DNA of 64,000 nt. Origin: Actinomadura macra NBRC 14102 (lineage in GTDB: Bacteria; Actinomycetota; Actinomycetes; Streptosporangiales; Streptosporangiaceae). Made by a program: the position numbers and the translations under genes. Shown in pieces: positions 26,805 to 36,674 of the stretch. Where the stretch lies: positions 186,001 through 250,000 of the forward strand of contig NZ_BCQT01000002.1 in assembly GCF_001552215.1 (NCBI RefSeq), in the 5' to 3' direction. The notes beneath the pieces are model-generated. The model had not been told where the DNA came from. It made no database searches and saw only the letters and a list, made by a program, of their open reading frames with translations. Within the stretch, counting starts at the first letter, position 1. Every line of letters starts with the position of its first letter.

Positions 26805-27257
26805 ATGCAACGCACGAACTTCGGGGAGATGGCCTGCTCCATCGCGCGCACCCTCGACGTGATCGGGGAACCGTGGTCGCCGCTGATCCTGCGTGACGTG
26901 TGGGCCGGGGTGAGGCGGTTCGACCACCTTCAGGCCGACCTCGGGATCTCGCGCAAGGTGCTGACCGAGCGGCTCGGCCACCTCATCGACCAGGGCGTAC
27001 TCGAACGCCGTCCCTACGACAGGCGACCGCGCTACGAGTACCACCTGACGGCGAAGGGCGCCGAGCTCGTCGACCTGCTCATGGTCATGGCCGGCTGGGG
27101 CGACAAATGGCTCGCGGGCGACGCCGGCCCGCCGGTCCTCTACCGCCATCACGCCTGCGGCGAGATCAGCCGCGTCGACCTGCGCTGCGCCCACTGCGAC
27201 GAGTCGATGCACGCGGGCGACGTCGACCTGCTGCCCGGCCCCGGCGCGGACACGTGA
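26805..27257 (+). CDS. HxlR family transcriptional regulator
   Basis: Winged-helix regulator of 150 residues. The N-terminus MQRTNFGEMACSIARTLDVI holds the conserved early Cys (residue 11) that senses redox or electrophiles in some members. The core GEPWSPLILRDVWAGVRRFD, ISRKVLTERLGHLIDQGVLE and RPRYEYHLTAKGAEL is unmistakable. A C-terminal Cys cluster (HHACGEI and RCAHCDE, about 120-140) may bind zinc. It probably controls the divergent DHFR-like gene through the repeats at 26731-26785. The following MFS gene could also belong to the regulon. Confidence 0.92.
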   Translation: MQRTNFGEMACSIARTLDVIGEPWSPLILRDVWAGVRRFDHLQADLGISRKVLTERLGHLIDQGVLERRPYDRRPRYEYHLTAKGAELVDLLMVMAGWGDKWLAGDAGPPVLYRHHACGEISRVDLRCAHCDESMHAGDVDLLPGPGADT

Positions 27258-27449
27258 TCGAAGGCGGGGTCCAGGGCACCCGCCATACCCGACCAGAACC
27301 ACGGTCACAGGACGTGAACTCCCTGCCGCTGATCGAACTCGCAAGGCCGCCCGTACCTCACCCGGTGGCTCGTCCTGGGCTCCGAAGGGCCCGGTTGGTC
27401 CCTTCCTGCACGGGAATTGGGGAGACCGGAAGGCGCATAAGGTGATCGG

Positions 27450-28826
27450 GTGAGGGCTAGGGAACTGCGGGAGATCCTGCGGGGCCGGAACTTCCGGCGC
27501 CTGTACGCGACGCGCCTGGCCTCGCAGCTCACCGACGGGGTCTTCCAGGTGGCGCTCGCCGGCTATGTCTTCTTCTCTCCGGAACGGCAGACGACGGCGG
27601 GCAAGGCCGCGGCGGCCTTCGCGGTGACGCTGCTGCCGTATTCGGCGCTCGGCCCGTTCGCGGGAGTGTTCATCGACCGCTGGCAGCGGCGGCAGATCCT
27701 GCTGTGGACGCCGATCCTGCGCGCGGTGCTGGTGCTGTTCGTCGCGGGACTGGTCATGGCGGGCGAGGACGGGGCGGTGTTCTTCCTCGGCGTCCTCATC
27801 GTGCTCGGCGTCAACCGGTTCTTCCTCGCGGCACTGTCCGCGGCGCTTCCGCACGTGGTGCGGCGCGACCATCTCGTCACGGCCAACGCGTTCGCGGTGA
27901 CCTCGGGGACGATCATCGCGTTCACCGGCGCCGGGCTCGGCTACCTGCTGCGGCGTCTCTTCGGTGGCGGGACGGACGGGACGGCGCTGATCCTCGCGTC
28001 CGCCGCCGGCCTGTTCCTGGCCGCCGGGATCATCGCGACGACGCTGCCGCGGCGGCTGCTCGGGCCCTACCCGGCCGCGAGTCCCACCTCATCCGAGAAC
28101 ACCGACCCGCCGGAGAGCGGCAGCAGCCCGGACCGCAATGCCGTGGGGGACGCCCCTGCGGCCGAGGCGGCGCCGCACGTCCGGGAAGCGCTCGGGACGG
28201 TGCTGAGCGGGCTCGCGGACGGGGGCTGGCACATCCTGCACCGCCGGCAGGCGGCGCTGGCGCTCGGGGCGATCTCCTTCCATCGGCTCCTGTACGGCGT
28301 CATCCTGATCATGACGTTGCTGCTGTGCCGCAACCACTTCAGCGACGACGCCGACCAGGGCCTCACCACCTTCGCGGTGATGCTCGGGGTGTCGGGCGCC
28401 GGGTACTTCGCCGCCGCGCTCATCACCCCGGCGGTGGTCCGCCGGATCAGCAAGCCGGGGTGGATCGCGTGCCTGCTCGGCGCGGCGGCGGTGAGCCTGC
28501 TCATCTTCGGGTTGCCCTACACCGAGCCGGCCTGGGCCGCCGGCGCGTTCGCCCTCGGGGTCGTGTCGCAGGGCGTCAAGCTGTGCGTCGACACGACGCT
28601 CCAGGAGTCGATCGACGACGCCTACCGCGGACGCGTCTTCGCCGTGTACGACATGCTCTTCAACGCGACATTCGCGGCTTCGGCGGCACTGGCCGCGGCG
28701 CTGCTGCCGCCCGACGGCCGCGCGCACCTCGCCCTCATCGGTGTGATCATCGCCTACGGGGTCGGGGCGATCGTCTACCGCGCCGCCGCGTCCCGGGCCC
28801 GCGAACCGGTCGCGGCCGCTCGCTGA
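27450..28826 (+). CDS. MFS transporter
   Basis: Major facilitator superfamily transporter of 458 residues with about 12 hydrophobic segments and a hydrophilic central loop (about 210-255, rich in Ser, Pro and Glu). The N-terminus (LRGRNFRRLYATRLASQLTD then GVFQVALAGYVFF) resembles the MFS_3/enterobactin-exporter-like group found in actinobacteria. The GTG at 27450 follows AAGGTGATCGG. It lies 192 bases after hxlR in the same direction and converges with bioA. Substrate unknown; drug or siderophore export are possibilities by family only. Confidence 0.88.
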   Translation: MRARELREILRGRNFRRLYATRLASQLTDGVFQVALAGYVFFSPERQTTAGKAAAAFAVTLLPYSALGPFAGVFIDRWQRRQILLWTPILRAVLVLFVAGLVMAGEDGAVFFLGVLIVLGVNRFFLAALSAALPHVVRRDHLVTANAFAVTSGTIIAFTGAGLGYLLRRLFGGGTDGTALILASAAGLFLAAGIIATTLPRRLLGPYPAASPTSSENTDPPESGSSPDRNAVGDAPAAEAAPHVREALGTVLSGLADGGWHILHRRQAALALGAISFHRLLYGVILIMTLLLCRNHFSDDADQGLTTFAVMLGVSGAGYFAAALITPAVVRRISKPGWIACLLGAAAVSLLIFGLPYTEPAWAAGAFALGVVSQGVKLCVDTTLQESIDDAYRGRVFAVYDMLFNATFAASAALAAALLPPDGRAHLALIGVIIAYGVGAIVYRAAASRAREPVAAAR

Positions 28827-28838
28827 CCGGCCGAGGAT

Positions 28839-30152
28839 CTAGAGGGACTCGGCGATGGCGTTCATCGCGGCGGCGATATGGGTCGTCTCGTCCTCGGTGC
28901 AGACGTACGGCGGCATCGCGTAGATCAGCTTCCCGAACGGGCGGAGCCAGACGCCATGCGCCATGGCCACGTCCTGGACGGACGACACGTCCACGGGTTC
29001 ATGGGCCTCGATGACGCCGATCGCGCCCAGGACCCGGACATCGGCGACACCGGGCAGCGACGCCGCATCGGACAGTTCGCTGGTGAGGATCGCCTCGATG
29101 GCGTCCACCTCGTCCCGCCAGTCGCGGGACAGCAGGAGGTCGATCGAGGCGGACGCGACGGCCGCGGCCAGGGGGTTCGCCATGTAGGTCGGGCCGTGCA
29201 TGAGGACGCCCGCCTCCCCGGACGTGATCACATGGGCGACCCGGTCGGTGCACAGCGTCACGGCCATGGTCATGTAACCGCCGGTCAGCGCCTTGCCGAG
29301 GCACATGATGTCCGGGACGACCTCGGCGTGGTCGCAGCCCCACAGCTCCCCCGTCCGGCCGAAGCCGGTGGCGATCTCATCCAGGATGAGGAGGATGTCG
29401 TGTTCGTCGGCGATGTCGCGCAGGGCCCTCAGATACTCGGGGGCGTAGAAGCGCATGCCGCCCGCGCCCTGCACGATCGGCTCGACGATGATCCCGGCGA
29501 GCTCGCCCGCGTGGGCGGTGGCGATCGCGGACAGCTCGTCCAGATACGCCTGGTCGGGGACGGCCGCGTAGCCGAGCGGGGGAGCCGGCGCGAACACGTG
29601 GCGGGCGAGGACGTCGTTGAAGATGTGGTGCATCCCGTTGACCGGGTCGCAGACGGCCATGTCGCCGAAGGTGTCGCCGTGGTAGCCGCCGCGGACGGTC
29701 AGCAGCCGGTGCCGCTCCGGACGTCCCTGCGAACGCCAGTACTGCAGCGCCATCTTGATCGCGACCTCGACCGCGACCGAGCCCGAATCGGCGAAGAAGA
29801 CCTTCGTCAGCGGCTCGGGAGTGATCTCGACGAGCTTCTCGGCGAGCCGGACGGCGGACGGGTGCGTGAGGCCACCGAACATCACGTGCGCCATCTTGCC
29901 GAGCTGCCCGGTGACGGCCGCGTTCAGCTTCGGGTGGTTGTAGCCGTGGAGGGCGGCCCACCAGGACGACATGCCGTCGATCAACTCGGTCCCGTCCGCG
30001 AGCGTCAGCCGGACGCCGTCCGCCGACACGACCGGATGGACGGGGACCGACGCCGGTATCGGCGCGTACGGATGCCAGATGTGGTCGCGGTCGAACTCCA
30101 GCATCTGCTCGGTCCGGTGAGGGCTCAGCCGCCCGAGCTGTAGAGGGATCAT
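28839..30152 (-). CDS. bioA: Adenosylmethionine-8-amino-7-oxononanoate aminotransferase
   Basis: PLP enzyme of biotin synthesis, converting 7-keto-8-aminopelargonate to 7,8-diaminopelargonate with S-adenosylmethionine as amino donor. It has 437 residues. Visible are [14 protein letters not shown] at the N-terminus, [56 protein letters not shown] and the PLP-Lys segment [14 protein letters not shown] (Lys near 285). Its ATG overlaps the cca stop (ATGA), so it is translationally coupled to cca, an unusual pairing. No bioB, bioD or bioF is nearby. Confidence 0.95.
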   Translation of the reverse strand: MIPLQLGRLSPHRTEQMLEFDRDHIWHPYAPIPASVPVHPVVSADGVRLTLADGTELIDGMSSWWAALHGYNHPKLNAAVTGQLGKMAHVMFGGLTHPSAVRLAEKLVEITPEPLTKVFFADSGSVAVEVAIKMALQYWRSQGRPERHRLLTVRGGYHGDTFGDMAVCDPVNGMHHIFNDVLARHVFAPAPPLGYAAVPDQAYLDELSAIATAHAGELAGIIVEPIVQGAGGMRFYAPEYLRALRDIADEHDILLILDEIATGFGRTGELWGCDHAEVVPDIMCLGKALTGGYMTMAVTLCTDRVAHVITSGEAGVLMHGPTYMANPLAAAVASASIDLLLSRDWRDEVDAIEAILTSELSDAASLPGVADVRVLGAIGVIEAHEPVDVSSVQDVAMAHGVWLRPFGKLIYAMPPYVCTEDETTHIAAAMNAIAESL

Positions 30153-31714
30153 GGTCGACCATCCTCTGCCGTCAGGGCGTCCCCGGCGGGGCGTTCGCCC
30201 CCAGACGAGCGACCCTCGGACGGGCGGCTGCTCTCGGGCGGGAGGGATGCCTTGCCGCCCGGTGAGAGGATTCCCTCTCCGACGGCCCAGCGGCGCAGCT
30301 CGTCGGCCGCGGCCTCCTTGCCGATCATGCCTTGGTCGAGGCGCAGTTCCAGCAGGAACCCGTACGCCCGACCGACGAGCGGCCCCGGCTTGATCCCGAG
30401 GATCTCCTGGATCTCGTTCCCGTCGATCTCCGGACGTATCGCGGCCAGCTCCTCCTCCTGGGCGAGCCGGTCGATCCGCACCTCCAGATCGTCATAGGTC
30501 CGCCTGAGCCGTTCGGCCTTGCGCTTGTTCCGGGTGGTGCAGTCGGCCCGGGTGAGCTTGTGCAGGCGTGTGAGCAGTGGCCCCGCGTCCCGGACGTAGC
30601 GGCGGACGGCCGAGTCCGTCCACTCGCCGGTGCCGTAACCGTGGAACCGCAGATGCAGTTCCACCAGGCGCGACACGTCCGCGATGACGTCCTTGGGGTA
30701 GCGGAGCGCGGTCAGCCGCTTGCGGGTCATCTTCGCGCCGACGACCTCATGGTGGTGGAACGACACCCGCCCGCCGGACTCGAACCGGCGCGTGCGCGGC
30801 TTGCCGATGTCGTGGAGCAGCGCCGCGAGCCGCAGGACGAGGTCGGGGCCGTCCTCCTCCTGCGCGATCGCCTGCTCCAGAACGATCAGCGAGTGCTCGT
30901 AGACGTCCTTGTGCCGGTGATGCTCGTCGATCTCCAGCCGCAGCTTCGGCAACTCGGGCAGGACGTGCTCCGCGAGCCCGGTGTCGACGAGCAGCGCCAG
31001 CCCCTGCCGCGGGAACCGGCCGCAGATCAGCTTGGACAGCTCGTCCCGGACCCGCTCCGCGGAGACGATCTCGATCCGTCCCGCCATGTCCTTCATCGCC
31101 TGGATGACGTCGGGCGCGACCGTGAAGCCGAGCTGCGAGGCGAACCGGGCGGCGCGCAGCATCCGCAGCGGGTCGTCGCTGAAGGAGTCCTCGGGGCGGC
31201 CGGGCGTCCGCAGCACCTCGCGTTGCAGGTCGGCGAGGCCACCGAACGGGTCGACGAACTCGTAACCCGGGAGCCGCGCGGCCATGGCGTTCACCGCGAA
31301 GTCGCGCCGGCGCAGATCCTCCACCAGCGAGGTGCCGTACGACACGGCCGGCTTGCGGGACTTCGGGTCATACGACTCGCTGCGGTAGGTGGTGATCTCC
31401 AGCTCGACGCCGTCCTTGCGGAGCCCGACCGTGCCGAACTCGATCCCGATCGTCCACAGGGCGTCCGCCCAGTCGCGAATGATCTCCAGGATCCGCTCGG
31501 GCGGCGCGTCGGTGGTGAGATCGACGTCCTTGGTCGGACGGCGCAGCAGCGCGTCCCGCACCGGGCCGCCGACCAGTGCCAGCTCGTGCCCGGCCGCCGC
31601 GAACCGGCCGCCGAGCTCGTCGGCGATGGGTGCGATCTTGCGGAGCAGCTCGGCGATGGCGGTCCGCCGCGTCGGCGAGGACTCTGGGGACACGTTCTGG
31701 TTGGGCACGGGCAT
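30149..31714 (-). CDS. cca: CCA tRNA nucleotidyltransferase (HD-domain type)
   Basis: Adds or repairs the 3'-CCA end of tRNAs. It has 521 residues with the class II nucleotidyltransferase head: [20 protein letters not shown] (GGxxR at 49-53, catalytic Asp63 and Asp65), then [10 protein letters not shown] and the flexible loop. A C-terminal HD domain shows [15 protein letters not shown]. The tail (after about 480) is Ser/Pro-rich. The ATG at 31714 is the first. It overlaps bioA by four bases. The position between bioA and murJ matches the pcnA/cca-DUF6049-murJ order of other actinobacteria. Confidence 0.95.
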   Translation of the reverse strand: MPVPNQNVSPESSPTRRTAIAELLRKIAPIADELGGRFAAAGHELALVGGPVRDALLRRPTKDVDLTTDAPPERILEIIRDWADALWTIGIEFGTVGLRKDGVELEITTYRSESYDPKSRKPAVSYGTSLVEDLRRRDFAVNAMAARLPGYEFVDPFGGLADLQREVLRTPGRPEDSFSDDPLRMLRAARFASQLGFTVAPDVIQAMKDMAGRIEIVSAERVRDELSKLICGRFPRQGLALLVDTGLAEHVLPELPKLRLEIDEHHRHKDVYEHSLIVLEQAIAQEEDGPDLVLRLAALLHDIGKPRTRRFESGGRVSFHHHEVVGAKMTRKRLTALRYPKDVIADVSRLVELHLRFHGYGTGEWTDSAVRRYVRDAGPLLTRLHKLTRADCTTRNKRKAERLRRTYDDLEVRIDRLAQEEELAAIRPEIDGNEIQEILGIKPGPLVGRAYGFLLELRLDQGMIGKEAAADELRRWAVGEGILSPGGKASLPPESSRPSEGRSSGGERPAGDALTAEDGRP

Positions 31715-32220
31715 CGAGCGTATTTCCTCGGTAAGCAGGCTGACAAAGGACTTTTAGTGATACCCGGGGGCGCGCGCGAAAGTCCTTGCGGGGGCACGCC
31801 CCGTACCCTCGCGCGGCCCGGAGACCGTCGGAAGGAGGACGCGGACTCTTCATATGGCGCGAACCGCGGGTTACGTTCTGGACACCCCGATGACGCCAGC
31901 GCGACCTCCGGTGAGCCTCCCGTACGACAACGGTAGCGGGATCCGGCAGGTTCGCGGTCCGCCGCGGGTGCGGCTGACCGCAAGGACAGGCGCGGAACAG
32001 GCCCGGACGGACGCGGCACAGATCTGGACGGACCGCGCACGGGCCAGGCCGCGGCCGCGGCGTGTGCGACACCGCGCGGTTCGGCAAAGCCGGACGATGA
32101 GGATTAGGTGGAACACCTCGGGTATGTGGGGATATCCATCTCAGAGCAAGCAGCACGGGGGCACAGGGAAGTAACCAGTCACGGGGGTGAGCGGGAAGGT
32201 CCCGCGGGAGGAGCCCGATC
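31715..32220. other. 506-base gap between cca and the YbaK-like gene
   Basis: Divergent promoter region. It contains open frames without a ribosome site or family features, for example 31854-32174, which I do not call. No repeat, RNA gene or operator was recognised, although a short AT-richer patch precedes the GGGAGGAG site of the YbaK-like gene. Confidence 0.4.
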
Positions 32221-32775
32221 ATGAAAGACGCCCTCGCCATCCACCGCGCGCTGCTCGGATGGGAAGCCGCGCACGAGATCGTGCGGCTACCCATCGCGAT
32301 GGGCCACGCCGACGAGTTACCCAAGGCGCTCGGCCTCCCGGCGGACCGGTGCCTGGTGACACGCGTCTACTCCTGCGGCGAGGCCTTCAGGGGACATCGC
32401 TTCCTGGCGGGTGTGATCGTCCAGGCGGGAGCACGGCCGTCCGCCGAGGCGGTACGGCTCGCCACCGGCGCGCGGCTGGTGCGCCCGGCGCGCGCCGATC
32501 TGATCAACGCCGTCACCGAGTACGCCGCCGACCTCGTCTGCCCGCTGCTCCTGCCCGACTCCATGCCCCTGCTCATCGACCAGCACCTGGTGGACGATCT
32601 TCCTGGCGACGATGTGGTCTACACGGCGACAGGCGAGCCGTCGACGGCGCTGGGCATCCGAGGACGCTCCCTGTACATGCTGTGCGAAGCCAAGCCGGTG
32701 AACCTGTTCCAGCCTTCCGCCAGGGACCGTACAAGCCGTCCGAATACGCCAGATTTCCGTCACCCCGTCGCCTGA
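32221..32775 (+). CDS. YbaK/EbsC-like aminoacyl-tRNA deacylase domain protein
   Basis: Predicted trans-editing enzyme of the YbaK/ProX fold that hydrolyses mischarged tRNA, 184 residues. Features are the N-terminal helix and strand (MKDALAIHRALLGWEAAHEI), IVQAGARPSAEAVRLATGAR in the region where family members have the conserved Lys and the substrate pocket, and VCPLLLPDSMPLLIDQHLVD. The canonical catalytic Lys is not obvious, so activity is uncertain. The ATG at 32221 has a GGGAGGAG site. In Mycobacterium a Nudix gene (mutT4) occupies this place before the DUF6049 gene. Confidence 0.75.
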   Translation: MKDALAIHRALLGWEAAHEIVRLPIAMGHADELPKALGLPADRCLVTRVYSCGEAFRGHRFLAGVIVQAGARPSAEAVRLATGARLVRPARADLINAVTEYAADLVCPLLLPDSMPLLIDQHLVDDLPGDDVVYTATGEPSTALGIRGRSLYMLCEAKPVNLFQPSARDRTSRPNTPDFRHPVA

Positions 32776-33209
32776 CCCGGTGCCCGGCGGTCACCCGCGT
32801 GTCGCACGCCTTTCACTCCCGATCGGCCTCCGCCAGCCGCATACCCGAACAGACTCCCCCTGACCCGAACATCTCCGGCCGATGGCGAATCTTTCCGGCA
32901 TCCCGCCTGCTCGTCCCGCGACACCGGCCCGCCGCCACGCGGAAGCGGGGATGCGCCCAGCGGGTCCCCGCTCTCGCCTTCGGGCGCTCATGGCATGGTC
33001 AAGCGCGCGGTGATGCTTGCGGACCTCATCCGTCCCGTCCGCCACGGTGGCGAGGTGGTTCGGCATCCGGACGACCAGAATCCATGCCACAGGTGGGCGG
33101 GAAGGTCTGACGGGCCCGATGTCGGGACTACCATCGAGGCCGTGGTGCGGGAAATCGAACCCTGCCGTCCCGAGGCGGTCCAGGCGGACGGCCCTTGGGC
33201 GGACATGGC
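32776..33209. other. 434-base gap before the DUF6049 gene
   Basis: No convincing gene. A minus-strand frame (32791-33090) opens with a plausible-looking start but has no ribosome site or family signature. The promoter of the DUF6049-murJ unit must lie here; I could not identify it. Confidence 0.4.
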
Positions 33210-36200
33210 GTGAGGACGGTCCAACGCGCGGCCGCGCTGGCCGCCCTGCTGCCCTGCATCATCGCGGCCACGGCGCCGGCGGGGACCGCTCCCGTGCTGG
33301 CTGCCTCGCGCACGATTTCCGCGCTCCCCAACGGGACGGCGCGGCTCGGCACGGCGACCCAACCGAACACGCCGGCACAACCCGACGCGCCAGAGCAACC
33401 AGACTTGGGCAGCTCAGCTCAGCAGGCGTCGGCGCGCGCGCAGGTGGGTCTGGCCCTGACGAGGGTCACCCCGAAGACCGTCCGTGAGAACTCGCTGATC
33501 GACATCGCCGGCCTGGCCCAGAACCGTTCGGGACACCAGCTCCCTGGGCTGACCATACGGCTCCGCTACCGATCGCAGCCGATCACGAGCCGCAGCGAAC
33601 TCGACCGGGTCGCGGCCGGGCAGCCGTCCGCGCTGCCCGGAGTCGGCCGACCAGTACCGCTGGCCGGGGCGACCACGGCGGGCGGCAAGCAGAACTGGGG
33701 ATTCAAGACCACCGCCAAGGCCCTCGGACTGCGGGCCCTCGGCAGCGCCCCCGGCGTCTACCCGGTGGGCGTCGAGGTCCTGAACTCCGCCCAGCAGGTC
33801 GTCGGCGGCGTGACGACCTTCCTGACGTTCGTCCCGACCCGCGGCAACTTCAAGAAGGTCGCGGTCGGCTGGGTCTGGCCCCTGATCGACCGGCAACACC
33901 GGGCGGACGACCAGACCTTCCTCGACGACCAGCTCAGCAAGGACATGGCGTCCGGCGGACGGCTCAGCGAACTCGTCGGCGCGGCGGCGGCCACCAACAC
34001 CCCGATCACCTGGGGCATCGACCCCGCCCTTCTGGACGACGTCCAGCAGATGGCGGGTCAGAACTACGCGGTGAAGTCCCCGGGCACGAGGAAGACCACC
34101 GAGAAACGCAAGAGCGCGGCGGCCGCCGCCTGGCTGACGGCGCTGAAGGAGGCCGCCAAGAGCGACCCCTACTTCACCGTCCCGTACGCCGACCCCGACG
34201 TCCTGGCACTCGTCCGCTACAAGATGTCGCGCGACGTCGTCACCGCCTACGACCCCAAGAACACCGGCATCGCCGCGCAGACCCTCGGCCGCCCGGCGAA
34301 CGCGCACATCGCCTGGCCCGCGGCGGGCGCGGCCGGCCCCGGAACGCTCGACCTGCTCGCCAAGCTCGCCTTGAAGCCGAGCGGATCCTTCCTTATGAGC
34401 AGCAACCAGTTCCAGTTGCCCGTCCAGGGCGCCGCGGCGAACGCCGTCACGGCGCTCCCCACGTCCACCCAGGGCACCAAGAAGGCCCTGCTCTACGACG
34501 ACAAGCTCAACGAGATCGTCAGCAAGGGCTCGCGCTCCGCGGGCGGCGGGGTGCTGACCGAACAGCGTTTCCTCGCCGAGACCGCGATGATCGCCGCGGA
34601 GACGCCGAACCTCCAGCGCACGGTGATCATCGCCCCCGACCGGCACTGGAACCCCGCTCCCGGTCTCGCCAAGAACCTGCTGTCCTTCACCAAGTCCGCG
34701 TGGACGAGCCCGACGCAGCTGAGCAGGTTCGAGTCCGCGCAGCCACAGGGCCGGGTGTTCAACGGCTATTCCGACGACTACCTACGGTACGAACTCGGCT
34801 CCCCATACCTCGCCCAGGTACGCAATATCGCCCGGCGCGCCGCCTCTTTCGAGGCCGTGATGACGAAACCGATCAAGATCTCCTATCAGCGCGCCCTGCT
34901 CCGGACCGAATCGACGGCCTGGCGCTCGCGGGGCGTCCTCGCCAAACGGGCCAGGGACGAGCTGTCGTTCGAGCTCGAACGCGAGATGAACAAGGTCCGC
35001 ATCGTCACCCCCAACAGCAAACGGGTGAATATGGCGGGCAGCTCGGGAAAGCTGCCCGTGACCATCGAGAACAAGCTGCGCAATCAGTCGGTCACGGTCC
35101 GGCTCACCGCCACCTCGGACAACAGCACCAAACTGCAGCTTGGACGTCTCGACCCCGAAGACGAGATAATCAGTCTCCGGGCGGGCGAACTCGTGCAGCG
35201 ATGGATCCCGGCGAAGGCGGCGGGCAACGGCAAGTTCGGCGTCCACCTGCAACTGGAAATCCCGAACTCGGGCGGCAAGCGATTCGGCAACGGCCAGGAC
35301 ATCACCGTCCGCACCACTGGGTACGGGCGTCTTGCCCTCCTCATCACGAGCGGCGGACTTGCCGTACTCTTCGTGGGCGTCGGAGTGCGGGCCATCAGAG
35401 CAAGGCGCCGCCGAAAAGCGGAGGCAGCCGGTGACGGGTCGACCGGAATGGGACCAGCAACACCCGGAGGACCAGGAAACGGGTTCCCCGGCCCCGGCAT
35501 CCCCGGGCCCGGAGGCCCCGGCACCGAACCCTGGGCAGGGTCCCTACCAGGCATTTCCTCCGCCACCACAAGGCACGCCCCCCACGCAGCCTCCGGGACG
35601 GGCTCAGCAGCCGACACAGAATCAGCCTCCGAACCAAGGCGGGCCGAGCCAGAGTCCCTCCTCGCTGCCCCCGTCGGGTACGCCGAACCCGGGCACACAG
35701 AATCAGAAACAGGACCCCAGCCAGGGCCGGCCAGCACAGACCCCGGCCTACCCACCCCCTGGAACGCCGAATACGCCGCCGAACCGTCCACCGCTCCAGA
35801 ACCAGTTCTACCCGGAGCCAACGACACAACAGGATCAGCCGAGCTCGGATCAGAGTCCCCTGCACCAGAGTCGGCCGCAATCGACCCAGACCCCTGGACC
35901 CGGCTGGACACCGTCGCCAAGCCATGGCGGACCGCCTCCGGACCGTCCAGAGCGGGGGCAGAGCCACCGACCGCCGGGGCAGAACTGGGCGGCCCCTTCG
36001 GACCAGGGCCTGCCGCCGACCCAGGACCGGCCCCGCCGTCAGCCTCCGGGCAGCGGCCAGACCCCTGGGCCGGGCTGGGGGACCCCCTCGCCCCAGAGTT
36101 CATCACCGCTCCCGAACCAACAGCAGGACCAGAGGCACCCTGGCACGAGCAAGAACCCACCGGGACCGGGCTGGACGACAACGCCGGGACAGCCGGCGCA

Positions 36201-36674
36201 GGAGCAGCCCTCGGGTCGTACCCAGAACTTCCCGGCTCCGCCTCGTACTCCGGCACAGCCGAGCCCACAGATGCATCCGAACCAACAGCCGAATCAACAG
36301 GGACAGCCGGCTTCGCCCTACCCGACGCCTGGGCAGCCCCCGAGCCAGAGCCCACCGGGCCACAGCCCACAACGCCAGGGGTACCCGCACCAGGGACAGC
36401 CTCAGAGCTCTCCGAGCCCGAATCCGCCGGGCCAGGGACCTCAGGAACCGGGCCGTCCCAGCCAGGGATATCAGGCCCAAACGCCACTGTTCCCGGGGCA
36501 GGAATCGACGAATCCCCCACAACAGGGACACCCAGTACAAGGGAATCCAGCACAGGGACACCCAGCACAGGGGAATCCGGCACAGGGGAATCCGGCCGAG
36601 TGGTACCCGAACCCGCAGCCGATGGGCGGCCAACCGGTCGCAGGGGCAAACATCGCGGCGAGAACCGCGATTGA
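33210..36674 (+). CDS. DUF6049 family exported membrane protein with long out-of-frame overlap into murJ
   Basis: Homologue of the gene that precedes murJ in actinobacteria (Rv3909-type), function unknown but linked to cell-wall synthesis by context. The GTG at 33210 gives a signal peptide (MRTVQRAAALAALLPCIIAA). A large extracellular region follows (about 45-700) and one TM helix near 708-728 (RLALLITSGGLAVLFVGVGV), then RAIRARRRRK. The family normally ends soon after this basic stretch. Here the frame stays open for another 410 codons of Pro/Gly/Ser/Glu-rich sequence, read one frame off the murJ N-terminal extension. Whether that tail is translated is unclear. Confidence 0.8.
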   Translation: MRTVQRAAALAALLPCIIAATAPAGTAPVLAASRTISALPNGTARLGTATQPNTPAQPDAPEQPDLGSSAQQASARAQVGLALTRVTPKTVRENSLIDIAGLAQNRSGHQLPGLTIRLRYRSQPITSRSELDRVAAGQPSALPGVGRPVPLAGATTAGGKQNWGFKTTAKALGLRALGSAPGVYPVGVEVLNSAQQVVGGVTTFLTFVPTRGNFKKVAVGWVWPLIDRQHRADDQTFLDDQLSKDMASGGRLSELVGAAAATNTPITWGIDPALLDDVQQMAGQNYAVKSPGTRKTTEKRKSAAAAAWLTALKEAAKSDPYFTVPYADPDVLALVRYKMSRDVVTAYDPKNTGIAAQTLGRPANAHIAWPAAGAAGPGTLDLLAKLALKPSGSFLMSSNQFQLPVQGAAANAVTALPTSTQGTKKALLYDDKLNEIVSKGSRSAGGGVLTEQRFLAETAMIAAETPNLQRTVIIAPDRHWNPAPGLAKNLLSFTKSAWTSPTQLSRFESAQPQGRVFNGYSDDYLRYELGSPYLAQVRNIARRAASFEAVMTKPIKISYQRALLRTESTAWRSRGVLAKRARDELSFELEREMNKVRIVTPNSKRVNMAGSSGKLPVTIENKLRNQSVTVRLTATSDNSTKLQLGRLDPEDEIISLRAGELVQRWIPAKAAGNGKFGVHLQLEIPNSGGKRFGNGQDITVRTTGYGRLALLITSGGLAVLFVGVGVRAIRARRRRKAEAAGDGSTGMGPATPGGPGNGFPGPGIPGPGGPGTEPWAGSLPGISSATTRHAPHAASGTGSAADTESASEPRRAEPESLLAAPVGYAEPGHTESETGPQPGPASTDPGLPTPWNAEYAAEPSTAPEPVLPGANDTTGSAELGSESPAPESAAIDPDPWTRLDTVAKPWRTASGPSRAGAEPPTAGAELGGPFGPGPAADPGPAPPSASGQRPDPWAGLGDPLAPEFITAPEPTAGPEAPWHEQEPTGTGLDDNAGTAGAGAALGSYPELPGSASYSGTAEPTDASEPTAESTGTAGFALPDAWAAPEPEPTGPQPTTPGVPAPGTASELSEPESAGPGTSGTGPSQPGISGPNATVPGAGIDESPTTGTPSTRESSTGTPSTGESGTGESGRVVPEPAADGRPTGRRGKHRGENRD

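Noticed and set aside
31854..32174. 106-residue open frame between cca and the YbaK-like gene
   Set aside because: Arg/Pro/Thr-rich in the way shadow frames are; no ribosome site.
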